DNA from: Halopseudomonas salegens
GTDB lineage: Bacteria; Pseudomonadota; Gammaproteobacteria; Pseudomonadales; Pseudomonadaceae
Direction of reading: 5' to 3'
Length of the DNA: 64,000 nt
Assembly (NCBI RefSeq): GCF_900105655.1
Contig: NZ_LT629787.1
Coordinates: 744,001-808,000 of the forward strand
Shown here in pieces: positions 28,817-36,589 of this stretch (position 1 is its first letter; every line of letters starts with the position of its first letter). The notes under the pieces were generated by a model, which worked only from the letters and a program-made list of their open reading frames with translations, had not been told where the DNA came from and made no database searches. The position numbers and the translations under genes were made by a program.

Positions 28817-30123
28817 TGCGCCGCTTGCTGCCATGGGGACGATACCCCAAGCATCCACAACAGCCGCACCCGGTCAGTTGGCGGTCTGAAGTACCTGCCC
28901 TGTTGCAGCGCCTGCAACAGCAGGCGGGCACGACCTTGCCCTGGGGCAATGGTCGCAGTTATGGCGACTCCTGCCTGGCGGTATCAGATCATGTGTGCAA
29001 TCTGCGCCCACTGGATCGGTTTATCAGTGTTGACTGGTCCGGGGGTACACTTCTGGCCGAGGCTGGCGTCACCCTGGATGAAGTATTGCGCCTGGCGATT
29101 CCGCACGGCTGGTTTCTGCCGGTAACCCCGGGCACCCGCTTTGTCACCCTTGGTGGAGCTGTCGCCAACGATGTGCATGGCAAGAATCATCATCGGCGCG
29201 GCACATTTGGCTGCCATGTCCAGGGGTTTGAACTCTTGCGCAGTGACGGCAGCCTGCAGTGGATCACTCCGGGCAGCGAACTGTTTGCCGCGACTGTGGG
29301 TGGCCTGGGTCTGACCGGCATCATTACCCGGATTGCCGTGCAACTGATGCCCGTCAATTCCAGTCAGGTCATGCAGACACGGCAGCGTTTTGCCGGTATA
29401 GATGACTTTTTTGCCTTGTCCGATGAGCTGGATGCCCAGCATGAATACAGTGTCGCCTGGGTCGATTGTTGCGCCCGGGGAACACGCCTGGGGCGCGGTG
29501 TCTACATGGTTGCTGATCATGCCGACTACGGTGAACTGGCAACCGAGCGGCTGTCGCGCTTCAGTGTCCCGGTGACGCCGCCGCTATCGCTGATCAATCG
29601 CCTGTCGTTGCGTGCTTTCAATGCCGCCTATTGGCGGGCCGCCCCGGCCAGCCCGCAGCGTGCCCGCTGTGGCTATGGCCCTTTCTTCTACCCATTGGAT
29701 GGTATTCGGCAGTGGAATCGGATCTATGGGCCTGCCGGCTTTCAGCAATATCAATGTGTGTTGCCGGAAGGCGTGGCGCGTGAAGCCTTGTCCGAGTTGC
29801 TGGCGCTGATCGCCGCAGCCGATACCGGCTCCTTTCTGGCTGTGCTCAAGCGCTGTGGCGAACAAGGTTCGCCCGGCTGGCTCTCGTTTCCGCTGTCCGG
29901 CGTCAGCCTGGCGCTGGATTTTCCACAGCAGGCAGCCCGGCTGAATCCGTTGTTCCAGCGTATGGATGCGTTGGTGCATGAAGCTGGTGGACGCTTGTAT
30001 CCGGCAAAGGATGCGCACATGCGCGGGGAAGATTTCCGTCAGGCCTACCCGCAGTGGCAGCGTGTGGAAGCGCTGCGCGATCCTGCGATTCAATCCCGTT
30101 TCTGGCAACGAGTGACCACATGA
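28816..30123 (+). CDS. dprE1: DprE1-like decaprenylphosphoryl-ribose 2'-oxidase
   Basis: FAD-dependent oxidase of the VAO family, 435 residues. It shows the DprE1 landmarks in order: GNGRSYGDS (FAD loop, near 44-52), TPGTRFVTLGGAVANDVHGKNHHRRG split around residue 115, WNRIYGPAGFQQYQCVLP, and GGRLYPAKDA with Lys398 matching the catalytic Lys418 of the mycobacterial enzyme. Predicted to oxidise C2 of polyprenyl-phospho-ribose to the keto intermediate. The position of mycobacterial Cys387, attacked by benzothiazinones, is Ala366 here (SLALDFP). The start is ATG 28816 (TGATG overlap with the previous gene); a TTG codon just upstream is ignored. The stop overlaps the next start (ATGA). Confidence 0.87.
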   Translation: MRRLLPWGRYPKHPQQPHPVSWRSEVPALLQRLQQQAGTTLPWGNGRSYGDSCLAVSDHVCNLRPLDRFISVDWSGGTLLAEAGVTLDEVLRLAIPHGWFLPVTPGTRFVTLGGAVANDVHGKNHHRRGTFGCHVQGFELLRSDGSLQWITPGSELFAATVGGLGLTGIITRIAVQLMPVNSSQVMQTRQRFAGIDDFFALSDELDAQHEYSVAWVDCCARGTRLGRGVYMVADHADYGELATERLSRFSVPVTPPLSLINRLSLRAFNAAYWRAAPASPQRARCGYGPFFYPLDGIRQWNRIYGPAGFQQYQCVLPEGVAREALSELLALIAAADTGSFLAVLKRCGEQGSPGWLSFPLSGVSLALDFPQQAARLNPLFQRMDALVHEAGGRLYPAKDAHMRGEDFRQAYPQWQRVEALRDPAIQSRFWQRVTT

Positions 30124-30860
30124 AGAAAATCCTGATTATTGGTGCCTGTTCGGCGATTGCCGCCGCCTGCGCCCGGCGCTGGGTAAGTTCAGAGAGCGAA
30201 TTTGTTCTCACCGGGCGGGATGCCGACAAGTTGCAACAACAGGCAGATGACTTGTTGAGTCGGGGAGCCAAGGCAGTGCACTGCCATGTCGTGGATGTGA
30301 ATGAGCTGTCGACGCATCAGCCCCTGGTGGACTTTGCCATTGAACACTTGCGCCAACTCGATCTGGTACTGATGGCCTACGGAAGTCTGCCGGATCAGGC
30401 CCGTTGTGAGACTGATGTGGCTTATGCGCTGCAGGAGTTCCATACCAATGCGGTTTCAACCATCAGCCTGCTTGGACTGTTGGGCGCCAGGCTCGAGCAG
30501 CAGGCGCATGGTGCCCTGGCCGTGATTGCCTCGGTTGCGGCTGACCGTGGGCGACCCAGCAACTACCTTTATGGCAGTGCCAAGGCAGCGGTAGCCACCT
30601 ATGCTGAAGGCCTGCGTGCCAGGCTGTTCAAGGTGGGTGTTTCGGTGACTACGATCAAGCCGGGTTTTGTTGATACTCCGATGACCCAGGGGCTGGACTT
30701 GCCGGCATTGCTGCTGGCCACCCCGGATCAGGTCGCCCGGCGTATCGTCAAATCCGTCGCCGCTCGTCGGGCGGTGGTCTATGCGCCGGCTTTCTGGTGG
30801 CCAATCATGTTGATTATCCGATGCCTGCCGCAAGTCGTGTTCAAGAGATTGAATCTGTGA
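30120..30860 (+). CDS. dprE2: DprE2-like short-chain reductase
   Basis: SDR of 246 residues starting MKKILIIGACSAIAAACARRW, with the cofactor loop GxxxxIA found in DprE2-type reductases. Catalytic residues: Ser in VIASVAADRGRPS and the YxxxK set in YLYGSAKAA. The C-terminus ends in a hydrophobic helix (WWPIMLIIRCLPQVVF), as in mycobacterial DprE2. Predicted to reduce the 2-keto intermediate to polyprenyl-phospho-arabinose. The frame open to 30054 overlaps dprE1 and is rejected because the ATG at 30120 gives the exact family start and a coupled ATGA overlap. Confidence 0.83.
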   Translation: MKKILIIGACSAIAAACARRWVSSESEFVLTGRDADKLQQQADDLLSRGAKAVHCHVVDVNELSTHQPLVDFAIEHLRQLDLVLMAYGSLPDQARCETDVAYALQEFHTNAVSTISLLGLLGARLEQQAHGALAVIASVAADRGRPSNYLYGSAKAAVATYAEGLRARLFKVGVSVTTIKPGFVDTPMTQGLDLPALLLATPDQVARRIVKSVAARRAVVYAPAFWWPIMLIIRCLPQVVFKRLNL

Positions 30861-31834
30861 GCCAGACCCGCTGGTTCAGTGGTTGGCGCTATCAGGCACT
30901 ACTGATTTCAATTGCTCTCAGCGCCCTGGGTTATCTGTTGTTTTCCCTCTGGGGTGGCTGGGACGATGTGGTGCAGGCGGTGGCACGTGTTGGCCTGTTC
31001 GGGGTACTGCTGGCGTTGCTGATGTCCCTGGTCAATTACGGCCTGCGTTTTCTGCGCTGGCAGTTGTACCTGAGCCTGTTGTCGCACCGGGTTCCCTGGT
31101 TGGTCAGCCTGCGCATTTATCTGGCCGGATTCGCCCTGACCACAACCCCCGGCAAGGCCGGTGAAGCCATGCGAGGTGTGCTGCTGCGGCCCTGGAGCGT
31201 GGATTATACCCACAGCTTTGCGCTGTTCTTCAGTGAACGGCTGTCTGACCTTCTGGCTATTGTGCTCTTGACCCTGTTCGGGCTCTTGCTCTACCCCGAC
31301 GCGACCTGGCTGATCCTGTTGGGGTTGGCGCTGGTTGGCTTCTGTTTTGTCATACTCAGCCAGCGGCGGCTGCTGCGCTGGTCAACCGCACGCATAGCCG
31401 AGCGCAAGGGACCCTGGTGGCAAGCCTTGCTGCATGTGCTGCAGATGCTGGCCTCCGCGCAGCGCTGTCACCGTCCGCTGCCACTGTTGCTGGCGACCTT
31501 GCTGAGCCTGATCGCCTGGTCGGCTGAAGCCCTCGCCTTTTACTGGATACTTGGCTGGATGGGCTTCCCGGTAACACTGCCCTTTGCCTGTTTTGTGTAT
31601 GCCCTGGCCATGCTGGCGGGGGCCTTGAGCTTCATGCCAGGTGGTCTTGGCGGTGCCGAGGCGGTCATGGCAGGATTACTGATCTGGAAAGGCATGGCAC
31701 CGGCAGATGCAGTGGCGGCCACTGTGCTGATTCGCCTGGCCACATTGTGGTTTGCCGTTGCCATTGGTGTGGTTTGCCTGCAACTGGAATCAAGGGCCGG
31801 TGTCAGAAAACATCAGCCTGTTACCCGTTTATAG
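30857..31834 (+). CDS. Polytopic membrane protein of the LPG-synthase TM / UPF0104 family, flippase candidate
   Basis: 325 residues with about eight hydrophobic segments and family signatures LRFLRWQLYL, PGKAGEAMRG, FFSERLSDLLAI and MPGGLGGAEAVMAGLL. The family (PF03706 type) includes the membrane half of MprF, which flips lysyl-lipids, and other putative lipid translocases. It starts at GTG 30857, overlapping the dprE2 stop (GTGA). An upstream frame to 30797 is a shadow. Position directly after the arabinose-lipid genes suggests it flips polyprenyl-phospho-arabinose or a glycolipid built from it; this is inference. Confidence 0.8.
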   Translation: MSQTRWFSGWRYQALLISIALSALGYLLFSLWGGWDDVVQAVARVGLFGVLLALLMSLVNYGLRFLRWQLYLSLLSHRVPWLVSLRIYLAGFALTTTPGKAGEAMRGVLLRPWSVDYTHSFALFFSERLSDLLAIVLLTLFGLLLYPDATWLILLGLALVGFCFVILSQRRLLRWSTARIAERKGPWWQALLHVLQMLASAQRCHRPLPLLLATLLSLIAWSAEALAFYWILGWMGFPVTLPFACFVYALAMLAGALSFMPGGLGGAEAVMAGLLIWKGMAPADAVAATVLIRLATLWFAVAIGVVCLQLESRAGVRKHQPVTRL

Positions 31835-31844
31835 GAGCATTACT

Positions 31845-34391
31845 GTGAATAAGGATGCGCGCGTTGTGGTCATTACGCCGACTATTGGTACGCCTGAATT
31901 GCGTCAGGCAGTGGCCAGTGTTCAGGCCCAGACAGCGCCGGTACGGCATCTGGTCGTGGTGGATGGCGACAAATTCCTGCCTGCGGTGCAGCAGGTACTG
32001 GCTGATTTGCCGGCGCCGGAACTGATGGTGCTGCCGGAAAATACCGGGGCCAATGGTTTCAATGGCCATCGCGTGTATGCCTCGGTGCCCCATCTGGTGA
32101 ATGCCGACTATGTGCTGTTTCTGGATGAGGACAACTGGTTCGAGCCCGAGCATGTCGCCAGCCTGCTGGAATTGGCCCTGCAGGACGAGCTGGATTTTGC
32201 CTATGCCTTGCGCAAAGTGGTCAGCAAGACTGGCGAGTACCTGTGTCACGATGACTGCGAAAGTCTGGGCAAGTGGCCGGCTTTTCATGGGCGCACACAT
32301 CTGGTGGATACCTCCTGCTATCTGTTTCGCCGTCAGTGGCTGATCAAGCATTGCCACCTCTGGCATACCGATAACTGGCATGTCGACCGCAACTTTTTTT
32401 CCCATTCCAGCCAGTTGCCGAATGTGCGTTTTGCCTGTAGCGGGCACTATTCGCTGAATTACCGTCTGGGCAGTACCGAACGCTCGGTGAAGCAGGACTT
32501 TTTCCAGCGTGGCAATGCCCTGATGGCGCAAAAATACGCGGGCAAGTTCCCCTGGAGTCAGCGAGGCAGTGCCGATGTGGCAACTGATGTGGTACCCGCT
32601 GAGGCGCCCAGGCCAGTGTATCGGCTGGAAGACCTGATCCTGTTTGCCGGGGTGAAACAGGACGCCTATCGGCCGGATGCTGCCTTGCTGAGTAAAGCGG
32701 ATCGCCAGACCTTTGCCGTGCTGCCGCCAGCGATCAGCGAACAACTGCAGCAATTGCAGCGCTTGTTGCCGCTGGAGCAGCACCAGCAAATGTTGCGGCA
32801 GCTGTATGGCCGGTCAGCGATTGATCTGAAAACGCTGATACCGGATTTGCGCCGCGCCGGGCTCGTAACCAGTGGAAACGATCTGTATGACAAGGTGCTG
32901 TCGGAAACACCGACTCGCGCTGGCCATGGGGCTGAATGGGTGCTGGGCATCGCTTCAGCGGATCGCCCGGCCATGGTTGAGCGCTTGCTGCAAAGCCTGT
33001 TGCCCTATGTCTCGGATGTGACGCCCAGCCCTTTGCTGGTGTTTGTCGATGATTCACGTCAGGCTGACCATGCGCAGCGGAATGAAGCGGCGCTGCGAGC
33101 CTTTGCTGCCGATAGCGGGTTGCAGCTGGTGTATCACAATCGGGCAACCCGCGCTCGCCTGGTCAAGACACTGGCGGGGCGGCAGCCTGAACTGTCAGCA
33201 TCCTTGCATTGGCTACTGGACCCTGTGGCGCATCCTGAAGACAGTGGAACTTATGGTTTGGGCAAGAACTTGCTCAGCCTGTATGCCAGCGGCAAGAAAT
33301 TGTTGATGCTGGATGATGATTGCCTGTTGCCGCCCTGGCAGGGCGACGAGGTCAAACCCGGTGCCAGCCTGAGCTTTCAGACCAGCGACTTTGCCATTTA
33401 TGACAGTTTTGACGCCGCCATGGCGGACGCCCGGCCGGCCGGGGTGAATCCCTTGCAGGCCCATCTGGACGTCCTGGGTCAGCCGTTGGGCCAGGTGTTC
33501 CGGCAGCGAAATGCGCAGCCGGAAGAGATTGCTTTGTGGCAAGGTCTGAGTGCTGAACAGATACCGCATCTGTCATCTGCAGCGCCGGTCAGCATGACCA
33601 CCAATACCATCATTGGCGCGCAGAACTCCCGACGCATGGACATGCTGTTTACCCTTGGCCAGTCGGGTGAGCGGGTCGAACGCTATCTGCAGGGGGCGGT
33701 CGGACAAACGGAAAAACCCCAGATCAGCTGGCGCATGAGTGAGCGTGACTGTATTCACCCGCAGATTGCCCTGTTGTGTACCACGCTGAGTGGTGTGGCG
33801 GTTACCGAGTTACCTGCACCCTGTATTCCGGTTGGTCGCAGTGAGGATCTGTTTCTCGGCGAGCTGACTCGTTATCTGACGTTCTCAGCCCAGCATTATC
33901 GCTTTGCCTGGGGGCTGGTGCATCAGCCCCAGCCGGAACGCAGCTGGAACCCCTGGGCCGTGCAGTCTGGCGGCCCATTGGACACTGTGTTTCTGCACCG
34001 TGCGCTATTGCGCTTGTGTGAAAGCGAGTGTCATTTACAGTCACCTGAGCAGCGTTATGCGTATCTGTTGACCCGTTTGCAGGAGTTGTTGCTGGATCCG
34101 GACGCCTGGATGTTTGCCGAGGGGGTCAGGTTTCGAACGCAGCGCTGCAAGAGTCTGCGGCAGAATTTGCAGGATTCAGCCCACCTGCCGCATTACCAGG
34201 CCGCGCTGAAGCGCCAGCTGGCAGATGCCGACAAGGCGCTGGCGGAGGTCAAAAGCGAGCTGGCTGCTCTGCGCTTCAGCTGGCAAAGTGAAGGACTGGC
34301 CTTGCTCAATGCATTGCGTGACTGGCCGGGCATCGTTGCTTTGTGCCGCAGTCAGCAAGAACTCCTGGCTGGCCTCGGGGATGAGTCATAA
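31845..34391 (+). CDS. Large two-module glycosyltransferase
   Basis: 848 residues, GTG start with TAGGAG eight bases before. Module 1 (about 1-250) is a GT-A/GT2-like domain: VVVITPTIGTPELRQAVASV, then the DxD-type YVLFLDEDNWFEPEH, then an acceptor region WPAFHGRTHLVDTSCYLF. Module 2 (about 365-700) starts EWVLGIASADRPAMVERLLQ and has a second acidic motif KLLMLDDDCLLPP. A short coiled coil (ALKRQLADADKALAEVKSELAAL) and a helical tail follow. No membrane segments, so cytoplasmic. It could build a two-sugar unit on core or on a lipid carrier. I do not recognise the family of module 2. Last gene of the waaF run. Confidence 0.75.
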   Translation: MNKDARVVVITPTIGTPELRQAVASVQAQTAPVRHLVVVDGDKFLPAVQQVLADLPAPELMVLPENTGANGFNGHRVYASVPHLVNADYVLFLDEDNWFEPEHVASLLELALQDELDFAYALRKVVSKTGEYLCHDDCESLGKWPAFHGRTHLVDTSCYLFRRQWLIKHCHLWHTDNWHVDRNFFSHSSQLPNVRFACSGHYSLNYRLGSTERSVKQDFFQRGNALMAQKYAGKFPWSQRGSADVATDVVPAEAPRPVYRLEDLILFAGVKQDAYRPDAALLSKADRQTFAVLPPAISEQLQQLQRLLPLEQHQQMLRQLYGRSAIDLKTLIPDLRRAGLVTSGNDLYDKVLSETPTRAGHGAEWVLGIASADRPAMVERLLQSLLPYVSDVTPSPLLVFVDDSRQADHAQRNEAALRAFAADSGLQLVYHNRATRARLVKTLAGRQPELSASLHWLLDPVAHPEDSGTYGLGKNLLSLYASGKKLLMLDDDCLLPPWQGDEVKPGASLSFQTSDFAIYDSFDAAMADARPAGVNPLQAHLDVLGQPLGQVFRQRNAQPEEIALWQGLSAEQIPHLSSAAPVSMTTNTIIGAQNSRRMDMLFTLGQSGERVERYLQGAVGQTEKPQISWRMSERDCIHPQIALLCTTLSGVAVTELPAPCIPVGRSEDLFLGELTRYLTFSAQHYRFAWGLVHQPQPERSWNPWAVQSGGPLDTVFLHRALLRLCESECHLQSPEQRYAYLLTRLQELLLDPDAWMFAEGVRFRTQRCKSLRQNLQDSAHLPHYQAALKRQLADADKALAEVKSELAALRFSWQSEGLALLNALRDWPGIVALCRSQQELLAGLGDES

Positions 34392-34484
34392 GCGGTATGC
34401 CGAGAAAACCGATTTGAGCGCGAACCCGAGCTCTGGACTATCCGCATCTGGCCAACGGTGTTGGGCGGTGGTGAGAGGTTCAGG

Positions 34485-34772
34485 TCAGTTGCACTGGTCA
34501 GGGTCGCGCTCATTGTTTGCGTTCAATTCACTCTTGACGATATATCTCGGCCGTCCTTTGACTTCTTCATAAATGCGGCCAATATATTCGCCCAAAATGC
34601 CAATACCGATAAGCTGTATCCCGCCGAGAAACAGAATGGCAGTCATCAGTGACGGGTAACCTGGTACCGGGTTACCCCAGATCAATTTCTGAAGAATCAT
34701 TGAACTGGCATAGAGGAACGCAAGGCTGGCAACGTCGAAACCAATGTAAGTCCAGATGCGCAGTGGCCAGGT
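34485..34772 (-). pseudogene. gtrB: gtrB remnant: C-terminal part of a bactoprenol glucosyltransferase
   Basis: The last 95 or so residues of a GtrB-type GT2 enzyme remain, from [15 protein letters not shown] through the two C-terminal membrane segments to [18 protein letters not shown], the usual family end. The N-terminal catalytic domain (about 215 residues in relatives) is missing. The fragment is joined, out of frame, to the start of gtrA near 34771, so it has no start codon of its own and is not expected to work. Confidence 0.82.
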
Positions 34773-34932
34773 ATGAAAAGCTGACCGCTGCCATGAAGGC
34801 AATGGTATTTGATATGGCCTGGCTGATGCCAAACAGGCTGACCAGCAAAAGAAAAATGCTCCAGTGCAGCACTGTATTCAACACGCCGACACTGCTGTAT
34901 CGCAGGAAGGTGTTCGCAGGGATCATCTTCAT
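34771..34932 (-). pseudogene. gtrA: gtrA remnant: N-terminal half of a GtrA flippase
   Basis: 54 residues of a GtrA-family membrane protein ([20 protein letters not shown] through [11 protein letters not shown]), roughly the first two of four membrane segments. After FSY the frame runs into the gtrB remnant out of register and adds 32 unrelated residues before a stop at 34672. Its ATG lies three bases after the gtrII stop, so it was once the second gene of that operon. Confidence 0.82.
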
Positions 34933-34935
34933 CGG

Positions 34936-36456
34936 CTATTCCTCATGCTGATTGATGATGACTACAACAGTGCCGTTATCAAGAAAAAATACCGATTCGT
35001 GGCTTGGCCAACCAGAGCGCCCGGCAGCAGCCTCGCGCGCAATCTGTTCGGTTTCTGGTGCAGGCCTCAATTGAGGGCTGGCCAGGCGGAAAATCCATTC
35101 CTTTGACCAGGGTGCGTGGCGTGCGGTGCCAGCGTCGCCACGGGGTGATGATTGCAGCGGAATGTCATGGATAACTACAAGGGGTTGTGGTGTTTGCAGG
35201 TCTCGTTGTTCATTGGCCGCTACCAGTTCTATGCGACTGATGATGCGATTGGTCGCCAGCATGTCCACCTGCGTGGACAGATGTTTGTCGTAGGCAAAAT
35301 TATTGATTTGAGCACCACTGTCGAAAACAAACAGGAATGCAGCCAGCAGTACGGCGCCACCGATGTAATGGGAACTGCCGTTTTTGACGCTGCGGTCAGC
35401 TATCGCGTCGAACGCAAATGCCACCCAGAAACCATGCAACACAGCCAGGCTTATCAGTGAACGTGGAGGGAATGGAGTATTTGATCCGGCGAAGGCGAGT
35501 GCGAAGGGTGAAAAGAAGCCAAGCAGAATCAGTAGTGCCACGATAATGCTGTGCAGTGGTTTGCGCTGTTGCTTGCTCTTTGTGATCACCACCAGCAGAA
35601 ACAACGCGAATATTGCCGCCAGGGGAAGCAGCCAGCGTACGGTACGGTAAGACCCCAAACAGTCGGTACACAGGAATGGAAACGTGTGTCCACCAAGCAG
35701 CGAATAAATCACCCGAAAGTTGTCAATGGCAGCAAGGGGCGAAATGGACATGCGCTGGCCAGGGGCAATGTTCAGCAACTGGTACGCCAGGCGGGTGATC
35801 AGGTAGTAGGCTATCAATGACAGAATTATGCCGAGCCCGCCCCACAGGAAGCGCTTCAGATGGCTCAAATTGCCTTCACGCAACACCGAGGCGATCGCAG
35901 CGCATATCAGGACAGTGCCTGCCAGTTGAGAGGCCGCCGGATAAAGCGCGGGGGCCAGTGACATGATCAGAACCCCTGCCAGAGGGCGTTGATTGATGCA
36001 CAGCCACAACCCGCCTAATGCAGCCAGATTGGCTAATGGGTAAGCAAGGCGCGTGCTGGAGAAATCAAACAACATGCCATAGTAGATTGAAATGCAGCTG
36101 ACCAGGAGAAAGGCATACACGGCAGCGCCATGTCGTAGACCTATGATCCTTGCAGCAATCCAGCTACTCAACAAGAGCACCGCCAAACCTGCAGCGCCAT
36201 AGAAAAGAGCGCCTGGATTGTTGTCCTGAAGCCACTCGAAGATAATGAAGTAGCCCCAGCGACCTTGCGCTATGAAGGTGAGTGCGTCGCGCGAAATACT
36301 CTGAATCTGTATGACATCGTCACTGTTCAGCGATGGAGCAATGAACGGATAGGCATACACCAGGACAATAATCGCAAATATCCAGGCTATTCCTTGCAGT
36401 GAAACAGTCAGTCGCCAAACCGGTGCCATGGCCCTTGATAGCATTGATTTACTCAC
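34936..36456 (-). CDS. GtrII-type integral membrane glucosyltransferase
   Basis: 506 residues with ten or more hydrophobic segments and a soluble C-terminal tail. It resembles the GtrII family of serotype-converting transferases, which use bactoprenol-phosphate-glucose in the periplasm to modify O-antigen. The acidic loop PSLNSDDVIQIQSISRDAL after the first membrane segment is where the catalytic Asp pair sits in this family. Starts at GTG 36456 or ATG 36444. Its donor-making partners gtrB and gtrA just downstream are collapsed, so it may be orphaned unless another gtrAB exists. The stretch looks somewhat AT-richer than its neighbours by eye, consistent with transfer. Confidence 0.75.
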   Translation of the reverse strand: MSKSMLSRAMAPVWRLTVSLQGIAWIFAIIVLVYAYPFIAPSLNSDDVIQIQSISRDALTFIAQGRWGYFIIFEWLQDNNPGALFYGAAGLAVLLLSSWIAARIIGLRHGAAVYAFLLVSCISIYYGMLFDFSSTRLAYPLANLAALGGLWLCINQRPLAGVLIMSLAPALYPAASQLAGTVLICAAIASVLREGNLSHLKRFLWGGLGIILSLIAYYLITRLAYQLLNIAPGQRMSISPLAAIDNFRVIYSLLGGHTFPFLCTDCLGSYRTVRWLLPLAAIFALFLLVVITKSKQQRKPLHSIIVALLILLGFFSPFALAFAGSNTPFPPRSLISLAVLHGFWVAFAFDAIADRSVKNGSSHYIGGAVLLAAFLFVFDSGAQINNFAYDKHLSTQVDMLATNRIISRIELVAANEQRDLQTPQPLVVIHDIPLQSSPRGDAGTARHAPWSKEWIFRLASPQLRPAPETEQIAREAAAGRSGWPSHESVFFLDNGTVVVIINQHEE

Positions 36457-36523
36457 TCAAAAATGTTGTTGACTGAATAAATGGGAATAACGTTGCTGCA
36501 AGCCGGCAAGGCTCAACGAAAAG

Positions 36524-36546
36524 ATCAACAGGCATTGCCTGTTGAT
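36524..36546 (-). terminator. Hairpin after uvrA
   Basis: Perfect ten-base stem ATCAACAGGC / GCCTGTTGAT with a three-base loop. On the minus strand it is followed by CTTTTCGTT, a weak T-tract. It should separate uvrA from the gtrII gene downstream. Confidence 0.6.
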
Positions 36547-36589
36547 GCAGTTGCTGGTCTGGTCGTCCTTGAGCCATGTCTAATCCCGG

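Noticed and set aside
34392..36589. Prophage remnant around the gtr genes
   Set aside because: Gtr sets are often phage-borne, but no integrase, tRNA, att repeat or phage structural gene is visible here.
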